Assembly: GCA_029259935.1 (NCBI GenBank)
Contig: JAJDEH010000023.1
Span: forward strand, 7,877-71,876
Source: Planctomycetota bacterium
GTDB lineage: Bacteria > Planctomycetota > Planctomycetia > Pirellulales > Pirellulaceae
Direction: 5' to 3'
Length of the DNA stretch: 64,000 nucleotides
Positions 8,202 to 17,936 of this stretch are shown in pieces. The position numbers and the translations under genes are program-made. Under the pieces are notes generated by a model, which worked only from the letters and a program-made list of their open reading frames with translations, was not told where the DNA came from and ran no database searches. The number at the start of each line of letters is the position of its first letter. The stretch's first letter is position 1.

Positions 8202-8732
8202 GGCAAAACCTTTCAATCAGAAGACAAGTCGCGGCGAGTGCCGCGCGAAAGCGCAGCGTGTCTAGCGACGTGCTGGCCGCGACGGTGAACAAGAGTTAGG
8301 AGCAGTGAACCAAGCGAAAGCGCCGGTTCCTCACAGTAGGAATTGCAATAAGTCTCAAAAAACGCGCGCGGAATTTCGAAAAATTCGCGAATGCAAATTT
8401 ACCGGCGTTAAGAACCGTCGGCTCGACACCAAACCGGAGACTCGACTTTCAAACCCCTCAAGTGGTGGAATCGCTAAGAAAACTGTTTTCCGAACGGGCG
8501 CTTCACAAGTTTCGATTTCAAATTGCCCATCGCCTGGTGGCCTGGGGGATGCGAATTCGCCGCGCTGTTCGCAAATGTCCAAAGCGTTCTGGGCGGTAAA
8601 TCTTCCTCGGTTCGTATTCGTGGACAATCCGCGCGGCGGGCGAATAACCGTTTAATCTTGACACCTTCGCACCCGCTGCTAGAATCCCAAATGAACGATA
8701 ACCTTTGCCAGCAAAGAAGTTGCACCAAATTC
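8202..8732. other. Intergenic region between divergent genes
   Basis: About 530 bp. Frames through the right half are open only by readthrough into mcsA and show no domain signature. Apart from the mcsA promoter at 8658-8685 I see no repeat, RNA or terminator. Confidence 0.45.
8658..8685 (+). promoter_or_regulatory. Sigma-70 type promoter for mcsA-mcsB
   Basis: A consensus TTGACA at 8658-8663 and TAGAAT at 8680-8685 are separated by 16 nt. Transcription would begin near 8692, which puts the ATG at 8691 at the transcript end and supports the ATG at 8733 as the translation start. Confidence 0.65.
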
Positions 8733-9239
8733 ATGAAGTGTCAGAACTGTGAAAAACCGGCGACCTTTCATATCACGGAACTGACCGGTCCCGAGTTGGT
8801 GGAACTGCACCTGTGTGCCGACCACGCGCAGCAGTACTTGGCTCCCGCCGAGGAGGCCGAAGAAGCGACTCCCACGTTGGCTGGTGTTTTGGCCCAGCAT
8901 TTGAATCTTGGTCAGACCGCGGAAGACCTGGCGCGGCTCGATCAACGTTCGTGTCCAGTGTGCGGCGTGACCTTTTATGAATTCCGGCAAGCGGGCCGGC
9001 TCGGCTGCCCCCACGACTACGTCTGCTTTGAAGAAGAGATGGAACCGTTGATCGTCAACATCCACGGAGCGACCGAGCACAAGGGCAAGCGGCCCAAGCG
9101 CGGAGTCAAGGATTCAAGTTTGCAAACCGAACTGATTAAATTGCGCCGCGAAATGACAGACGCCGTGCAAAACGAAGAATACGAACGAGCCTCGGAACTG
9201 CGCGACAGTATCCGAGAGATCGAACAGCGAGGCCAATGA
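8733..9239 (+). CDS. mcsA: McsA-like zinc-finger/UvrB-UvrC motif protein
   Basis: 168 aa from the ATG at 8733; an ATG at 8691 would add 14 residues. The first CxxC pair is MKCQNCEKPATFHITE, with the typical xHLCxxHA just after. A second cysteine cluster is SCPVCGVTFYEF plus LGCPHDYVCF. The C-terminus is a UvrB/UvrC motif helix (LRREMTDAVQNEEYERASEL). In Bacillus-type systems McsA activates the protein arginine kinase McsB and feeds phosphoarginine-tagged substrates to ClpC/ClpP. The mcsB gene follows with a 4-nt overlap. No ctsR or clpC is present in the window. Confidence 0.88.
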   Translation: MKCQNCEKPATFHITELTGPELVELHLCADHAQQYLAPAEEAEEATPTLAGVLAQHLNLGQTAEDLARLDQRSCPVCGVTFYEFRQAGRLGCPHDYVCFEEEMEPLIVNIHGATEHKGKRPKRGVKDSSLQTELIKLRREMTDAVQNEEYERASELRDSIREIEQRGQ

Positions 9240-10312
9240 TGAAACTGGATGAATTGGCCGCTCGCTGTGGCGAATGGTTACGGGGCTCAGGCCCCCAGTC
9301 GGATATCGTAATTAGCAGCCGGATACGCCTGGCGCGAAACCTGGCCGACTTTCCGTTCATCCGCAAGTGTACCGAGCGGGATCGCGCCGCCATCGAAGGC
9401 ACCTTGCGAGAACGCGTGCTGCATCTCAAGGATATGACCGACGTTTCCTACGTCGATGTCGCCGATTTGGAAACGGTCGATCGCCAGTTCTTAGTCGAGC
9501 GTCAACTGATCAGCCGCGAACATGCCGAAGCGTTCGGTGCCCGGGGAGTCGCCATCGATGGTCAGGAAAAATTCAGCCTGATGATCAACGAAGAAGATCA
9601 TCTGCGGATTCAAGTCATGCACAGCGGTTTGGCGCTCGAACAAGCATGGCAGCAAATCGACCGCATCGACGACCTGATCGAAGAACACGTAACCTACGCT
9701 TTTCACGAACAAAAGGGCTACCTGACGGCCTGTCCCACGAACGTCGGCACCGGCATGCGGGTCAGCGTCATGCTGCATCTGCCGGCGCTGGTCATGACCC
9801 GCCAGATCGACAAAGTTTTCCGCAGCTTGCAAAAGATCAGCCTAGCCGTGCGCGGACTCTACGGCGAAGGATCGCAGGCGATGGGCGACTTTTATCAGAT
9901 CAGCAACCAGATCACGCTGGGACGCAGCGAAAAGGAGCTGCGCGATCAGGTCGCGGAAGTCGTGCCCTCGCTGATCGAATATGAACGCAAGGCGCGTGAG
10001 TTCCTAATCAACGAGAGTCAGAAAGATTTGCATGATCGTGTCAGCCGGGCCTATGGCATCTTGTGCACGGCCCAAACGATCAGTAGCGAAGAGACGATGC
10101 ATCTGCTGTCGAGTGTGCGCATGGGAGTTAATCTGGGCTTAATCTCCGATCTGGAAATCCCCACGATCAACAAACTGTTCATTCACACGCAACCGGCGCA
10201 CTTGCAAAAGCTGCGCGGTACGGAACTGGATACGGCCGATCGCAACATCGAGCGCGCCCGTTATCTGCAACGTCATTTGCGCCGCGGCGACGACGGAGCG
10301 GAAAAGAACTGA
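9236..10312 (+). CDS. mcsB: Protein arginine kinase (ATP:guanido phosphotransferase)
   Basis: 358 aa, the usual length for bacterial McsB. The phosphagen-kinase catalytic fold shows SSRIRLARNLADFPF near residue 24, the NEEDHLRIQ motif near 115 and CPTNVGTGMRVSVMLHLP near 165, which carries the active-site cysteine. It phosphorylates arginine side chains on misfolded or regulatory proteins, marking them for Clp proteolysis. Its start overlaps the mcsA stop (ATGA). A second in-frame ATG lies directly behind the first, at 9239. Confidence 0.92.
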   Translation: MMKLDELAARCGEWLRGSGPQSDIVISSRIRLARNLADFPFIRKCTERDRAAIEGTLRERVLHLKDMTDVSYVDVADLETVDRQFLVERQLISREHAEAFGARGVAIDGQEKFSLMINEEDHLRIQVMHSGLALEQAWQQIDRIDDLIEEHVTYAFHEQKGYLTACPTNVGTGMRVSVMLHLPALVMTRQIDKVFRSLQKISLAVRGLYGEGSQAMGDFYQISNQITLGRSEKELRDQVAEVVPSLIEYERKAREFLINESQKDLHDRVSRAYGILCTAQTISSEETMHLLSSVRMGVNLGLISDLEIPTINKLFIHTQPAHLQKLRGTELDTADRNIERARYLQRHLRRGDDGAEKN

Positions 10313-10360
10313 AGGACGGCTCGAACCTTCTCCCAGCCTTTGTCGTGAGCGTGATTGGCG

Positions 10361-10933
10361 ATGGCAGCGGAAAATCCAAGCGATCTCAACCCTTACCAGT
10401 CGCCCAATACCGCCGGTTCGCTGGCGACGTCGGGCGAACCGCCAAACCGCTCCGCGGCGCGCGAAAACGTGCGGCGGGCGACGCTCATTCTGGCGGTGGC
10501 CGGCGCTTTCAATTTCTTTTGCTTTCATCTGGTCGGGCCAAGTGCCGATTTTTACGCCAACACCGTCTTCGGGCGAGTTTGCATGGCGACCAATTTGCTG
10601 GTATTCGTGTCGATGTTGGCCTTTTATTGGCTGGCCGGATTGTGGCTCTTTGACCGGAGCGGGTTAATGTTTCACTGGGTATTTGGCGGTCGCGCCAGGC
10701 AGCAGGATTGGCTGACGTCGATGTACGACTCCCTTGAAACTCTGCCCCGATTCGCACTAGCCGGAACCGCGGTTTGGAGCCTGTGGTTGTTGCTCTTCTA
10801 TTTTACGCACGCGCCTGCGGAGTTGACTTGCATTCTGGCGCTCTGCGCGGGGTATCTGCTCGCCGCCGGTTTTTACGGCATCCTCCTCTACAAGTGGTAC
10901 CTCGTACGCAAAGAGGCGCGCTGGCTTCCATGA
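10361..10933 (+). CDS. NPYQSP-type membrane protein, unknown function
   Basis: 190 aa from the ATG at 10361; a TTG six nt upstream is also open. A soluble N-terminus contains NPYQSP, a short motif found at the start of many planctomycete membrane proteins. About four hydrophobic segments follow (around residues 42-60, 73-98, 133-150 and 155-178), with basic residues at the C-terminal end. No enzymatic motif is visible. It lies 48 nt after mcsB on the same strand, so readthrough from that operon is possible, but a functional link is unproven. Confidence 0.6.
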   Translation: MAAENPSDLNPYQSPNTAGSLATSGEPPNRSAARENVRRATLILAVAGAFNFFCFHLVGPSADFYANTVFGRVCMATNLLVFVSMLAFYWLAGLWLFDRSGLMFHWVFGGRARQQDWLTSMYDSLETLPRFALAGTAVWSLWLLLFYFTHAPAELTCILALCAGYLLAAGFYGILLYKWYLVRKEARWLP

Positions 10934-11038
10934 GTCGGAACCTGTCGATTCGAGATCGTCGGTGTGGACTCACCACTCGAAGTGGCGGAACAAATGATGG
11001 TCGTTGCGAGAACGACAACACCCCGAATCGCAACTCTT

Positions 11039-11231
11039 CTTGGCCAACGGCCATGCTCACCGGAGCCTAGGGCACCGCCCGAGGAACGCTTAGTTTTCGG
11101 GTGGCTGGGGTCGAGCGAAGCGAGCCCCCAGAATTCGCGCTGGGGGCTCACGTTGTTCGACCCCAGCCACCCAGCCGAAAACCAAGCTGCGATGGAATAC
11201 TAGGCTACGGTGAGCATGGCCGTTGGCCAAG
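11039..11231. repeat. Palindromic element with 32-bp terminal inverted repeats
   Basis: The left arm 11039-11070 and the right arm 11200-11231 are inverted copies with a single mismatch. Inside, a second inverted repeat pairs ggtggctggggtcgagcg (from 11100) with its counterpart around 11154-11175. The whole 193 bp could form a long cruciform or hairpin. There is no coding frame. It lies between the NPYQSP gene and the MFS fusion gene and resembles a non-autonomous mobile repeat. Confidence 0.8.
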
Positions 11232-11328
11232 GTGAGTCAGCCCCTCCTTGGCAGGTCGTCCAGCAGACGGGACTTACCAAAGAGGTTAGACTGAGCGACT
11301 TGAGTTTTTCGCTTTACGGAGTCCTCGG

Positions 11329-13653
11329 TTGGCTGTTCGGGCGATCCTTGTTGTTTACAGCGTCGCATTTCTGCTCAGTTCCGCGCTGTTGTTTTCGGCT
11401 CAGCCGCTGATTGCCAAGTTGGTCTTGCCGCTGTACGGCGGGTCGTCCGCGGTGTGGACCACGTGCATGCTCTTTTTTCAGGCCACGCTGCTGTTGGGTT
11501 ATGGATATGCCCACGTGCTTTGCCGCTGGCTGCCGCTCCGTGTGCAAACCATCGTCCATCTGGTAGTGATTTCGTTGCCCCTGTCGCTGCCTATAGCGGT
11601 TTCCGCTGACGTGTCGGCCGACAACGGCAGTCCGACGGCTTCACTACTGCTGCTATTGACGGTGGCGGCGGGAACGCCGTTGTTTGCGGTCACCACCACC
11701 GCGCCGCTGTTGCAGCGCTGGTTTGCTGAAACGTCGCATCCCTCGGCGCAAGATCCGTACTTCTTGTACGCAATTAGCAATGTGGGCAGCATGGCTGCGT
11801 TGCTAAGCTATCCGCTGATCGTCGAGCCCCGTCTGGGCCTCAACCAGCAAGCGGCGTGGTGGACGTGGTCGTATGGAGTGCTGGTGGTCGCCATCGCGGG
11901 CTCGGCGGCGATGATTTGGATGATGCCGCGCCGAGCAACCTTGCCCGACGGTAAATCGAAAAATACCAGCCTTCAGTCAGAATCCCGTTCACGAAAAAAG
12001 ACGCGTCGCGCACGAGAAAGAACACTTCAGTTTGTGGACACCGCGCCGGTCGTTGACTGGTGGGAGCGTGGTCGGTGGGTCCTGTTGGCGTTCGTGCCGT
12101 CGAGTTGGATGTTGGCGGTTACCGCCCGAGCGACCACGAACATCGCTCCGATTCCGTTGCTGTGGATCATTCCGCTGGCGTTGTATTTGTTGAGCTTCGT
12201 TTTGGTGTTCGCGCGTTGGCAGGTGTTGCCTCGCGCGCTGATGACGCGTCTCTTTCCGTTGTTCCTGATCCTATTGGCGGCGTCGCTAATCGTTTCCGCC
12301 CGTTGGCAATTGCTGGCCATTCACATTTCCACTTTCTTTGTCGGCGCGATGGTCTGCCATGGCGAACTGGCGAAGCGGCGGCCGGCAACCAGCCACTTGA
12401 CCGAATTCTATTGGTGGATGTCGGTCGGTGGAGTGCTGGGGGGAGTTTTCATTGCCCTGATCGCGCCGCTGATTTTCACCGTTCAACTCGAGTTTCCGAT
12501 TTCCGTGGTCCTGGCCTGCTGCCTGTTGCCGCGCCGCGAAGGACCACAAGACAAAAAGGCAGACCTCGTCGCTCTGTTGGTAACGGCTTTGTTGGCCGTG
12601 GCGTTAATCCGCGGGCTGGAGGTCAAGATCTCGCCGCTGCTGGTGAACATCGTCGTGGTGGCGATTCCGGTGATGATGTTGATGTACTACATCCGCCGGC
12701 CAGCCCTGTTCGCCGCGGCGCTCGGGCTGATCTTGGTCTTGGAGCAGTTCGACGTGGGTGCCAACCAAAATGTGATTCACCGCGCCCGCAGTTTTTTCGG
12801 AGCCCACAGCGTGGTGGAAGACACCGCTCGGCCCGATCCCGAAACCGGCGAGCAACTGCCCCGCTACCGGCGATTGCTACACGGCACGACGCAACACGGC
12901 TGCCAGAGCCTCGACAAGAATCGGCAATGCGAGCCGCTGCAATACTATCACTTCACCGGTCCCCTGGGACAGATCTTCAGCGCCTTTCAGCCCTCGGCCG
13001 GTCGGACAGACCAAGTTGCCATCATTGGACTGGGCACGGGCGCGGCCGCATGCTATGCCCAAGACGATCGCCACATCACGTTTTATGAAGTCGATCCCGT
13101 TGTGAAGCAAGTGGCGGAAACGCCCGAGTATTTTTCCTACCTCAGCAACTGCGGGCGAGCCAACTGTTCCATTCAACTGGGGGACGGCCGATTGATGATC
13201 GCCGCGAGTAAACGCCCGTACGACCTAATCGTCCTCGACGCCTTCAGTTCGGATGCGATTCCCACGCACTTGTTAACGCGCGAAGCAATACAGCTTTACT
13301 TCAGGAAGCTGACCGGCGACGGAATCCTCGTCTTTCATATTTCCAATCGTTACCTTGATCTGTCGACGGTCTTAAACGCCGTGGCGACCGAGTTAGAATT
13401 GCAGTGTTACGTCTGTCGGGATGTGGCACGCAGTCCTCAAGAACTGGAAGAAAAGCAACGCAACGGAATCGAAGGCTCGACCTACGTTGTCCTAGCAAGA
13501 CAGGCAAACGACACTCGTGGCCTATCCGAGCGCCCGAACTGGCAGCGAATGAAGCCCGACGGCAACGCCCCCGTTTGGACCGACGACTATTCAAATATCC
13601 TCAGCGTACTGCGGTGGAATCCACGCGACGTGGCAGCCGGGTCATCGCCGTAG
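11329..13653 (+). CDS. Fused MFS-like membrane protein/spermidine synthase-like protein
   Basis: 774 aa. The N-terminal two thirds is polytopic, with about twelve hydrophobic segments including SAVWTTCMLFFQATLLLGYG, as in the fused MFS/spermidine-synthase family. The C-terminal domain (about 540-760) is a SAM-type Rossmann fold: VAIIGLGTGAAACYA, ITFYEVDPVV, LGDGRLMIAAS and YDLIVLDAFSSDAIPTHLLT. The family is common in Planctomycetes and Acidobacteria; substrate and direction are not established. The start is a TTG with ACGGAG about 7 nt upstream, immediately before VRAILVVYSVAFLLSS, so the first helix is near the N-terminus. A basic, Ser-rich loop around 205-230 separates two membrane blocks. 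Confidence 0.8.
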   Translation: MAVRAILVVYSVAFLLSSALLFSAQPLIAKLVLPLYGGSSAVWTTCMLFFQATLLLGYGYAHVLCRWLPLRVQTIVHLVVISLPLSLPIAVSADVSADNGSPTASLLLLLTVAAGTPLFAVTTTAPLLQRWFAETSHPSAQDPYFLYAISNVGSMAALLSYPLIVEPRLGLNQQAAWWTWSYGVLVVAIAGSAAMIWMMPRRATLPDGKSKNTSLQSESRSRKKTRRARERTLQFVDTAPVVDWWERGRWVLLAFVPSSWMLAVTARATTNIAPIPLLWIIPLALYLLSFVLVFARWQVLPRALMTRLFPLFLILLAASLIVSARWQLLAIHISTFFVGAMVCHGELAKRRPATSHLTEFYWWMSVGGVLGGVFIALIAPLIFTVQLEFPISVVLACCLLPRREGPQDKKADLVALLVTALLAVALIRGLEVKISPLLVNIVVVAIPVMMLMYYIRRPALFAAALGLILVLEQFDVGANQNVIHRARSFFGAHSVVEDTARPDPETGEQLPRYRRLLHGTTQHGCQSLDKNRQCEPLQYYHFTGPLGQIFSAFQPSAGRTDQVAIIGLGTGAAACYAQDDRHITFYEVDPVVKQVAETPEYFSYLSNCGRANCSIQLGDGRLMIAASKRPYDLIVLDAFSSDAIPTHLLTREAIQLYFRKLTGDGILVFHISNRYLDLSTVLNAVATELELQCYVCRDVARSPQELEEKQRNGIEGSTYVVLARQANDTRGLSERPNWQRMKPDGNAPVWTDDYSNILSVLRWNPRDVAAGSSP

Positions 13654-13794
13654 GGTGCCGTCGCGAAACTCAGCCCGACGACAAACGCTATGATCGCGGA
13701 GCGATCAACGACAAACGAAACGCACCCAAACGCCTTCCGGCGATAGCTTCCGCCTTGGGCTGATTCTTGAATTGGCCGAGACTATATTTTGCCT

Positions 13795-15162
13795 ATGGAA
13801 CCGAAACAGAATCAGCAAGACTCCAATGCATTCGCGGGAACGTTGGTGCGTCCGCCACGGTTCTATAAACAATGGATGATCGCCGGAAATCCGGCCTACT
13901 TCTTCGACCGGCTGGTCAACGACTTTGGCGACTTCATCCACTACCGAGGATTGTTCAATTTCTATCTGGTCAACCATCCCTCGCTGGTTAAACAGATCCT
14001 GAAAGATACCCACCAATCGTTTGACAAGAACAGCATCATTTACGACCGATTTCGCAACGCGTTTGGAAATGGATTGGTTGTCGCCGAGGGCGCGCGGTGG
14101 AAACGGCAGCGGAAATTGATGCAGCCGATTTTCGGACCGATCGCCGTCCAGTGTTATTTCGGACTGATGGTGGATTCCGCAACCGCCATGGCCGATCGCT
14201 GGGAAGCGGCCTGCCGAAACAACGACGTCTTTGATATCGCGGAAGAAATGAACGAAATCACGCTCGAGATTGCCGGGCGCGCATTCTTCCACGATGGTTT
14301 CGATGAGGCCAGCGACAAGATTAGCGAGTGGACACGGACGATTAACCACTACAGCGCCAAGCCGCCGCTGCCAATCGTACGCAGCTTTTGGTTTCCTTCA
14401 CCCATGAATTGGAAACTGAAAGCCGCCCTAAAGCAGTTTCACGCGTTCTTGCGCGACATGATTGGCCACCGCCGAGGCGGCCGGCAGCAGGATGATCTGC
14501 TGAGTATTCTGCTTGCTGCCAAGCACGAAGAAAGCGGCGACTCCATGTCGGATTGGGAAATCGTCGAGGAAGTCCGGGGAATGATCATCGGCGGGCACGA
14601 GACATCGTCCAGCGCCTTGTCCTGGATTTGGTACGAGCTGCATCAACATCCCGACGTTCAAAATCAACTGCAGGAAGAGATCGATTCGGTCGTCGGGAAA
14701 TCGCCCATAACACTTGAGGACCTACCTCGTTTGAAATATACGAAAATGGTCATTGATGAAACTTTGCGGCTGCATCCGCCCTTCTGGTTTGAAAATCGCA
14801 ACGCGATGACCGAAGTGGAGTTGGGCGGCGTTCGGTTACCGAAGGGGGCCTTGGTGGCGTTCAGCCGCTACTCGCTTCATCGGCATCCGGACTTCTGGAA
14901 AGACCCCGGCCAGTTCAATCCCAATCGGTTTTATCCAGACCGGGAAGAGAACAAGCGTTCAACCTATGCCCATGTCCCATTCGGCGGAGGACCAAGAATC
15001 TGCATTGGCATCCATTTCGCCATCATGGAATTGGTCGTCATCCTGGCCGTCATTTCTCAACGTTACAAAGTGGTTGTCGACGAGCGAAATCGTCATCAAA
15101 TGGCCGCCGCCTTGACCATGACGCCCAAGTATGGCGTGCAAGTGCGGCTCGAGCCGAGATAA
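13795..15162 (+). CDS. Cytochrome P450
   Basis: 455 aa from the ATG at 13795. All P450 hallmarks are present: the I-helix oxygen-activation motif GGHETSS (around residue 265), the K-helix ETLRLHP (ExxR), the meander RFYPDREEN, and the haem-ligand loop FGGGPRICIG with its cysteine near 400. No N-terminal membrane anchor is seen, so it is a soluble type that would need separate reductase partners. It converges on the FMO-like gene with only 4 nt between stops. That placement, next to a ketosynthase operon, suggests a role in tailoring the same product, but this is inference. Confidence 0.9.
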   Translation: MEPKQNQQDSNAFAGTLVRPPRFYKQWMIAGNPAYFFDRLVNDFGDFIHYRGLFNFYLVNHPSLVKQILKDTHQSFDKNSIIYDRFRNAFGNGLVVAEGARWKRQRKLMQPIFGPIAVQCYFGLMVDSATAMADRWEAACRNNDVFDIAEEMNEITLEIAGRAFFHDGFDEASDKISEWTRTINHYSAKPPLPIVRSFWFPSPMNWKLKAALKQFHAFLRDMIGHRRGGRQQDDLLSILLAAKHEESGDSMSDWEIVEEVRGMIIGGHETSSSALSWIWYELHQHPDVQNQLQEEIDSVVGKSPITLEDLPRLKYTKMVIDETLRLHPPFWFENRNAMTEVELGGVRLPKGALVAFSRYSLHRHPDFWKDPGQFNPNRFYPDREENKRSTYAHVPFGGGPRICIGIHFAIMELVVILAVISQRYKVVVDERNRHQMAAALTMTPKYGVQVRLEPR

Positions 15163-15166
15163 GTCG

Positions 15167-16846
15167 CTACTTGCCGGCCCGTTTCGCCAAACCTCGCAAC
15201 ACGCGGTAGACCCAGTCGAAGGGTTTGATCGCCAGCAACAGCAGTATCAACGATGGTGGCATGTAGACTGGTGCCGATTCAAATCGGTCGCGGACCTGCC
15301 CATCGCGAAAAACGTAATGCAAGGTTGATGCCGGCGCGAGTTGCATGCGGCACCAAGACCAGAGCGAACCGACGGAACGCAAAGTTGGAGCGGCGTTCAT
15401 CATTTTCGCGAGCTGATCACAATAGGGAAACATCTCGACGGGATACGCCGCGTCCAAGTCGAGGCTTTTGTAACGAGCCTTTCGGCGCGTAAGATCCGCG
15501 CGATGAAGCTCTTCGATGTTGGGCGGACGTGGAAACTCACCGGCAATCAAGCCGCAAACGTAGCGCGCCTGCATCTCACTCATCGACGGGATGTTCCCGA
15601 TGATCGGCCGGGCGAAACCGACCAGGAACAGATCGGGATCCGTTACGTGACAACATCCCAAATAGAAGTCCGTGAGTTGAATTTGACCGGCCGACAGTTT
15701 TCCCGGGTCCGCTCGGTAGCCAACCGCGGGCACCACCAAATCCGGATCGACGGTCTCGTCGTCCTCGGAATCAAAGCCACGAAACACAGCGAACCGCCTA
15801 TCGGTCGGCGGGCCGACAATCTTTAGCCATCCTTCGGCCACGGCGTCCAAGAAGTCGTCGCTCTTGTTATGAAACATGTTGAACAGATCATCCTTCGCCG
15901 CTTTCGTCAGCTTGTAGGCCCACTGTTTGTGCAGCTGGTGGACGTTGCGATCCGTTGCGTTCGGCAGCCGGGCTGTTGATTCTTGCTTGGGACGCGACGT
16001 TGGAAAAACCCACTCGAACGCCTTTTGATACCGGATCCGCATTTCCACAAACCGTTGGCCGATCCAGTTTCGAATGTCTTCGTGAATCGATAGCATCAAA
16101 CGGTTTCGCAGGAAATCAGAGGGTACGCCGCGAATCGGATGATATCGCGGGCTAACGCGGATCCCCGACTTCAAGGAAAGATAGACTTCATTCTTCAACT
16201 CCGGCCGCGCTAGGCGGTTGGCGTAGTCGACCGCGGATTCTCCTCCGCCGACGACCACGATTCGTTGGTTGGTTATGTGGCCCAGGCCGCCTGGATGATT
16301 CAATTCCGACATCGCCAACATTTTGACATCGCATTCAAGCGATATCGGTTCCGCGGCGAGACCGGTGCAGAGGATGGCACAATCAAAATGCTCGGTGCTC
16401 GTTTCCGAGCGGCCATTCTTCTGACGAGTAAGCGACAACTCCCAACCATGTTCCTCCGAGCCGCGACGAATGCTGTCGACGCCACATTGGGTGATGATGT
16501 TTTCAAGTAGCGAAAATTTCTCCGCGAAGCGCTGGAGGTATTGGCCGTATTCATCGTCGCGAAAGAACTCGGCGCGGCTATCACCGCCGTCGGGCTTCAC
16601 GCCCGCATCGAACGCAGGGAAACACGTGAATTGAGTGGTGTATTTGGTCGAAGTCGAGACAAATCCCGGATAGGGATTGCCCCAGCAGCCCGTGGTCCGA
16701 TCCGACTTCTCCAGGCATACGACGTCCCAATCGGGCAGCAAGTCGAGTGCATATTTCAGGCAGATCAGGCCGCTGCTTCCGCCACCAATGATGGCTAGTC
16801 TGCGCCGCCTGGCCCCTGCTTCGGCGGCAGCACTATCGCCGCTCAT
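15167..16846 (-). CDS. FMO/Baeyer-Villiger-like flavin monooxygenase
   Basis: 559 aa. The FAD-binding Rossmann motif LAIIGGGSSGLICLKYAL sits near the N-terminus, followed by GCWGNPYPGF, the G-x-W-x-x-x-x-YPG stretch typical of flavin monooxygenases. A second dinucleotide motif, RIVVVGGGESAVDYANRL, near residue 215 would bind NADPH. The canonical FxGxxxHxxx(Y/W) fingerprint is not obvious, so this is a divergent member. A hydrophobic segment close to the C-terminus (PPSLILLLLAIKPFDWVY) could touch the membrane. It overlaps the upstream ketosynthase gene by 4 nt (ATGA) and is the last gene of a three-gene operon. Confidence 0.75.
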   Translation of the reverse strand: MSGDSAAAEAGARRRRLAIIGGGSSGLICLKYALDLLPDWDVVCLEKSDRTTGCWGNPYPGFVSTSTKYTTQFTCFPAFDAGVKPDGGDSRAEFFRDDEYGQYLQRFAEKFSLLENIITQCGVDSIRRGSEEHGWELSLTRQKNGRSETSTEHFDCAILCTGLAAEPISLECDVKMLAMSELNHPGGLGHITNQRIVVVGGGESAVDYANRLARPELKNEVYLSLKSGIRVSPRYHPIRGVPSDFLRNRLMLSIHEDIRNWIGQRFVEMRIRYQKAFEWVFPTSRPKQESTARLPNATDRNVHQLHKQWAYKLTKAAKDDLFNMFHNKSDDFLDAVAEGWLKIVGPPTDRRFAVFRGFDSEDDETVDPDLVVPAVGYRADPGKLSAGQIQLTDFYLGCCHVTDPDLFLVGFARPIIGNIPSMSEMQARYVCGLIAGEFPRPPNIEELHRADLTRRKARYKSLDLDAAYPVEMFPYCDQLAKMMNAAPTLRSVGSLWSWCRMQLAPASTLHYVFRDGQVRDRFESAPVYMPPSLILLLLAIKPFDWVYRVLRGLAKRAGK

Positions 16847-17931
16847 GGAGCCACCGCGGTCAAACTGATGAGCACGAAATTAAACTGCCCTGATTCCGGG
16901 ACGAACAGCAAAATGCGGTCGCCATCGCGAACTTCGCATTGCCGCAGGTAGTGGTCCAACATGATGTAGATGCTGGCTGAACCGGTGTTGCCGGCGGTCG
17001 CCAAGTTGGTCCAATAGGGCACCGGATTCCGTGCGTCGCCCGAATGAGCGGCGATGACCTTTTCCATTTTTCGTCGAAAGAAAAACGAAGACATGTGCGG
17101 CAAGATCATCGCATGCGAATCAAGCGTGTCGCCATGTGCTTCCAGCGCGGCGGCCAAAAACTTGGTGCCGCACGGAACGAGATGCCGCGACAAAACGGAA
17201 AGATCTTGACTTAGCAGTGCCGTGCGGCTCTCCAGTTTCATGCACACCGTCGTCTCATGGGCAAAGGACATCGATTGCGTCCAATTGACTCGCAGAGACA
17301 GCCGGCTGGGATCGGGACAGTCTTGCAACAGGAAGGCCCCCGCGCCATCCGAAAGCATGAATCGCAGAAAAACCGACATGAACCAACGGCTGTTCCGAAG
17401 ATTGGTGTGTTGCACGCGATCATCGACGGGGCGAATCACACTTGCTTTCAAAATCTCGGACGCGTGCTCAGCGCCGACACAAAGGACCGTGCGATGATCG
17501 CCCACGCTGACCGCGCGAATGGCGGCTACCATGGCACTGGCCGCCGATGAACAGATGCCGGCGTGAGAACTGATCTCGACGGGATGACCTAGACGGTCAC
17601 ACTCTCGCAACCGGTGATGCAGGATGGAAGCGAATCCTGGCGCGGCCAGCGGCGTGTATGTAGTGCCCGCGGCGAGATAGCTGACATCGCCGGCCTCTAT
17701 CTCTCCAGTTAAGCAATTCCGTACCGCTCGCGATCCCAACTCATAAACATCGTGCGTTTGCCGCTGCTGTTCATCCTGCGCGTAATGCCGTCGAACGATT
17801 CCGTTCATCGCCAACACTTTGTCCATCGTCTCCGCTTCGCCATCCAGCGCGCCGAGATACCGCTGGATGTCCTCATTTTCCACCGGCGGTCCTGGTAAGT
17901 AGGAGGCGGTCCGTGTGATGAAGCAGTCCAT
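16843..17931 (-). CDS. 3-oxoacyl-ACP synthase III (KAS III/FabH-like) ketosynthase
   Basis: About 362 aa from the ATG at 17931; a TTG at 17940 overlapping the upstream stop is an alternative. The thiolase-fold catalytic triad is intact: Cys in SSHAGICSSAASAMV (around 127), His in LPHMSSFFF (around 285) and Asn in TAGNTGSASIY (around 320). The start ITRTASYLPG and later LSDGAGAFLLQD fit KAS III enzymes. Such enzymes condense an acyl starter with malonyl-ACP or join two acyl chains. No ACP, ketoreductase or other fatty-acid gene is adjacent, which points away from primary FabH and toward a specialised lipid or polyketide-like product. It is sandwiched between an unknown membrane protein and an FMO. 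Confidence 0.82.
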   Translation of the reverse strand: MDCFITRTASYLPGPPVENEDIQRYLGALDGEAETMDKVLAMNGIVRRHYAQDEQQRQTHDVYELGSRAVRNCLTGEIEAGDVSYLAAGTTYTPLAAPGFASILHHRLRECDRLGHPVEISSHAGICSSAASAMVAAIRAVSVGDHRTVLCVGAEHASEILKASVIRPVDDRVQHTNLRNSRWFMSVFLRFMLSDGAGAFLLQDCPDPSRLSLRVNWTQSMSFAHETTVCMKLESRTALLSQDLSVLSRHLVPCGTKFLAAALEAHGDTLDSHAMILPHMSSFFFRRKMEKVIAAHSGDARNPVPYWTNLATAGNTGSASIYIMLDHYLRQCEVRDGDRILLFVPESGQFNFVLISLTAVAP

Positions 17932-17936
17932 GGCGG

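Noticed and set aside
12060..13088. 342-codon plus-strand frame inside the MFS/spermidine-synthase fusion gene
   Set aside because: Arg/Gly-rich out-of-frame translation of a gene with clear motifs.
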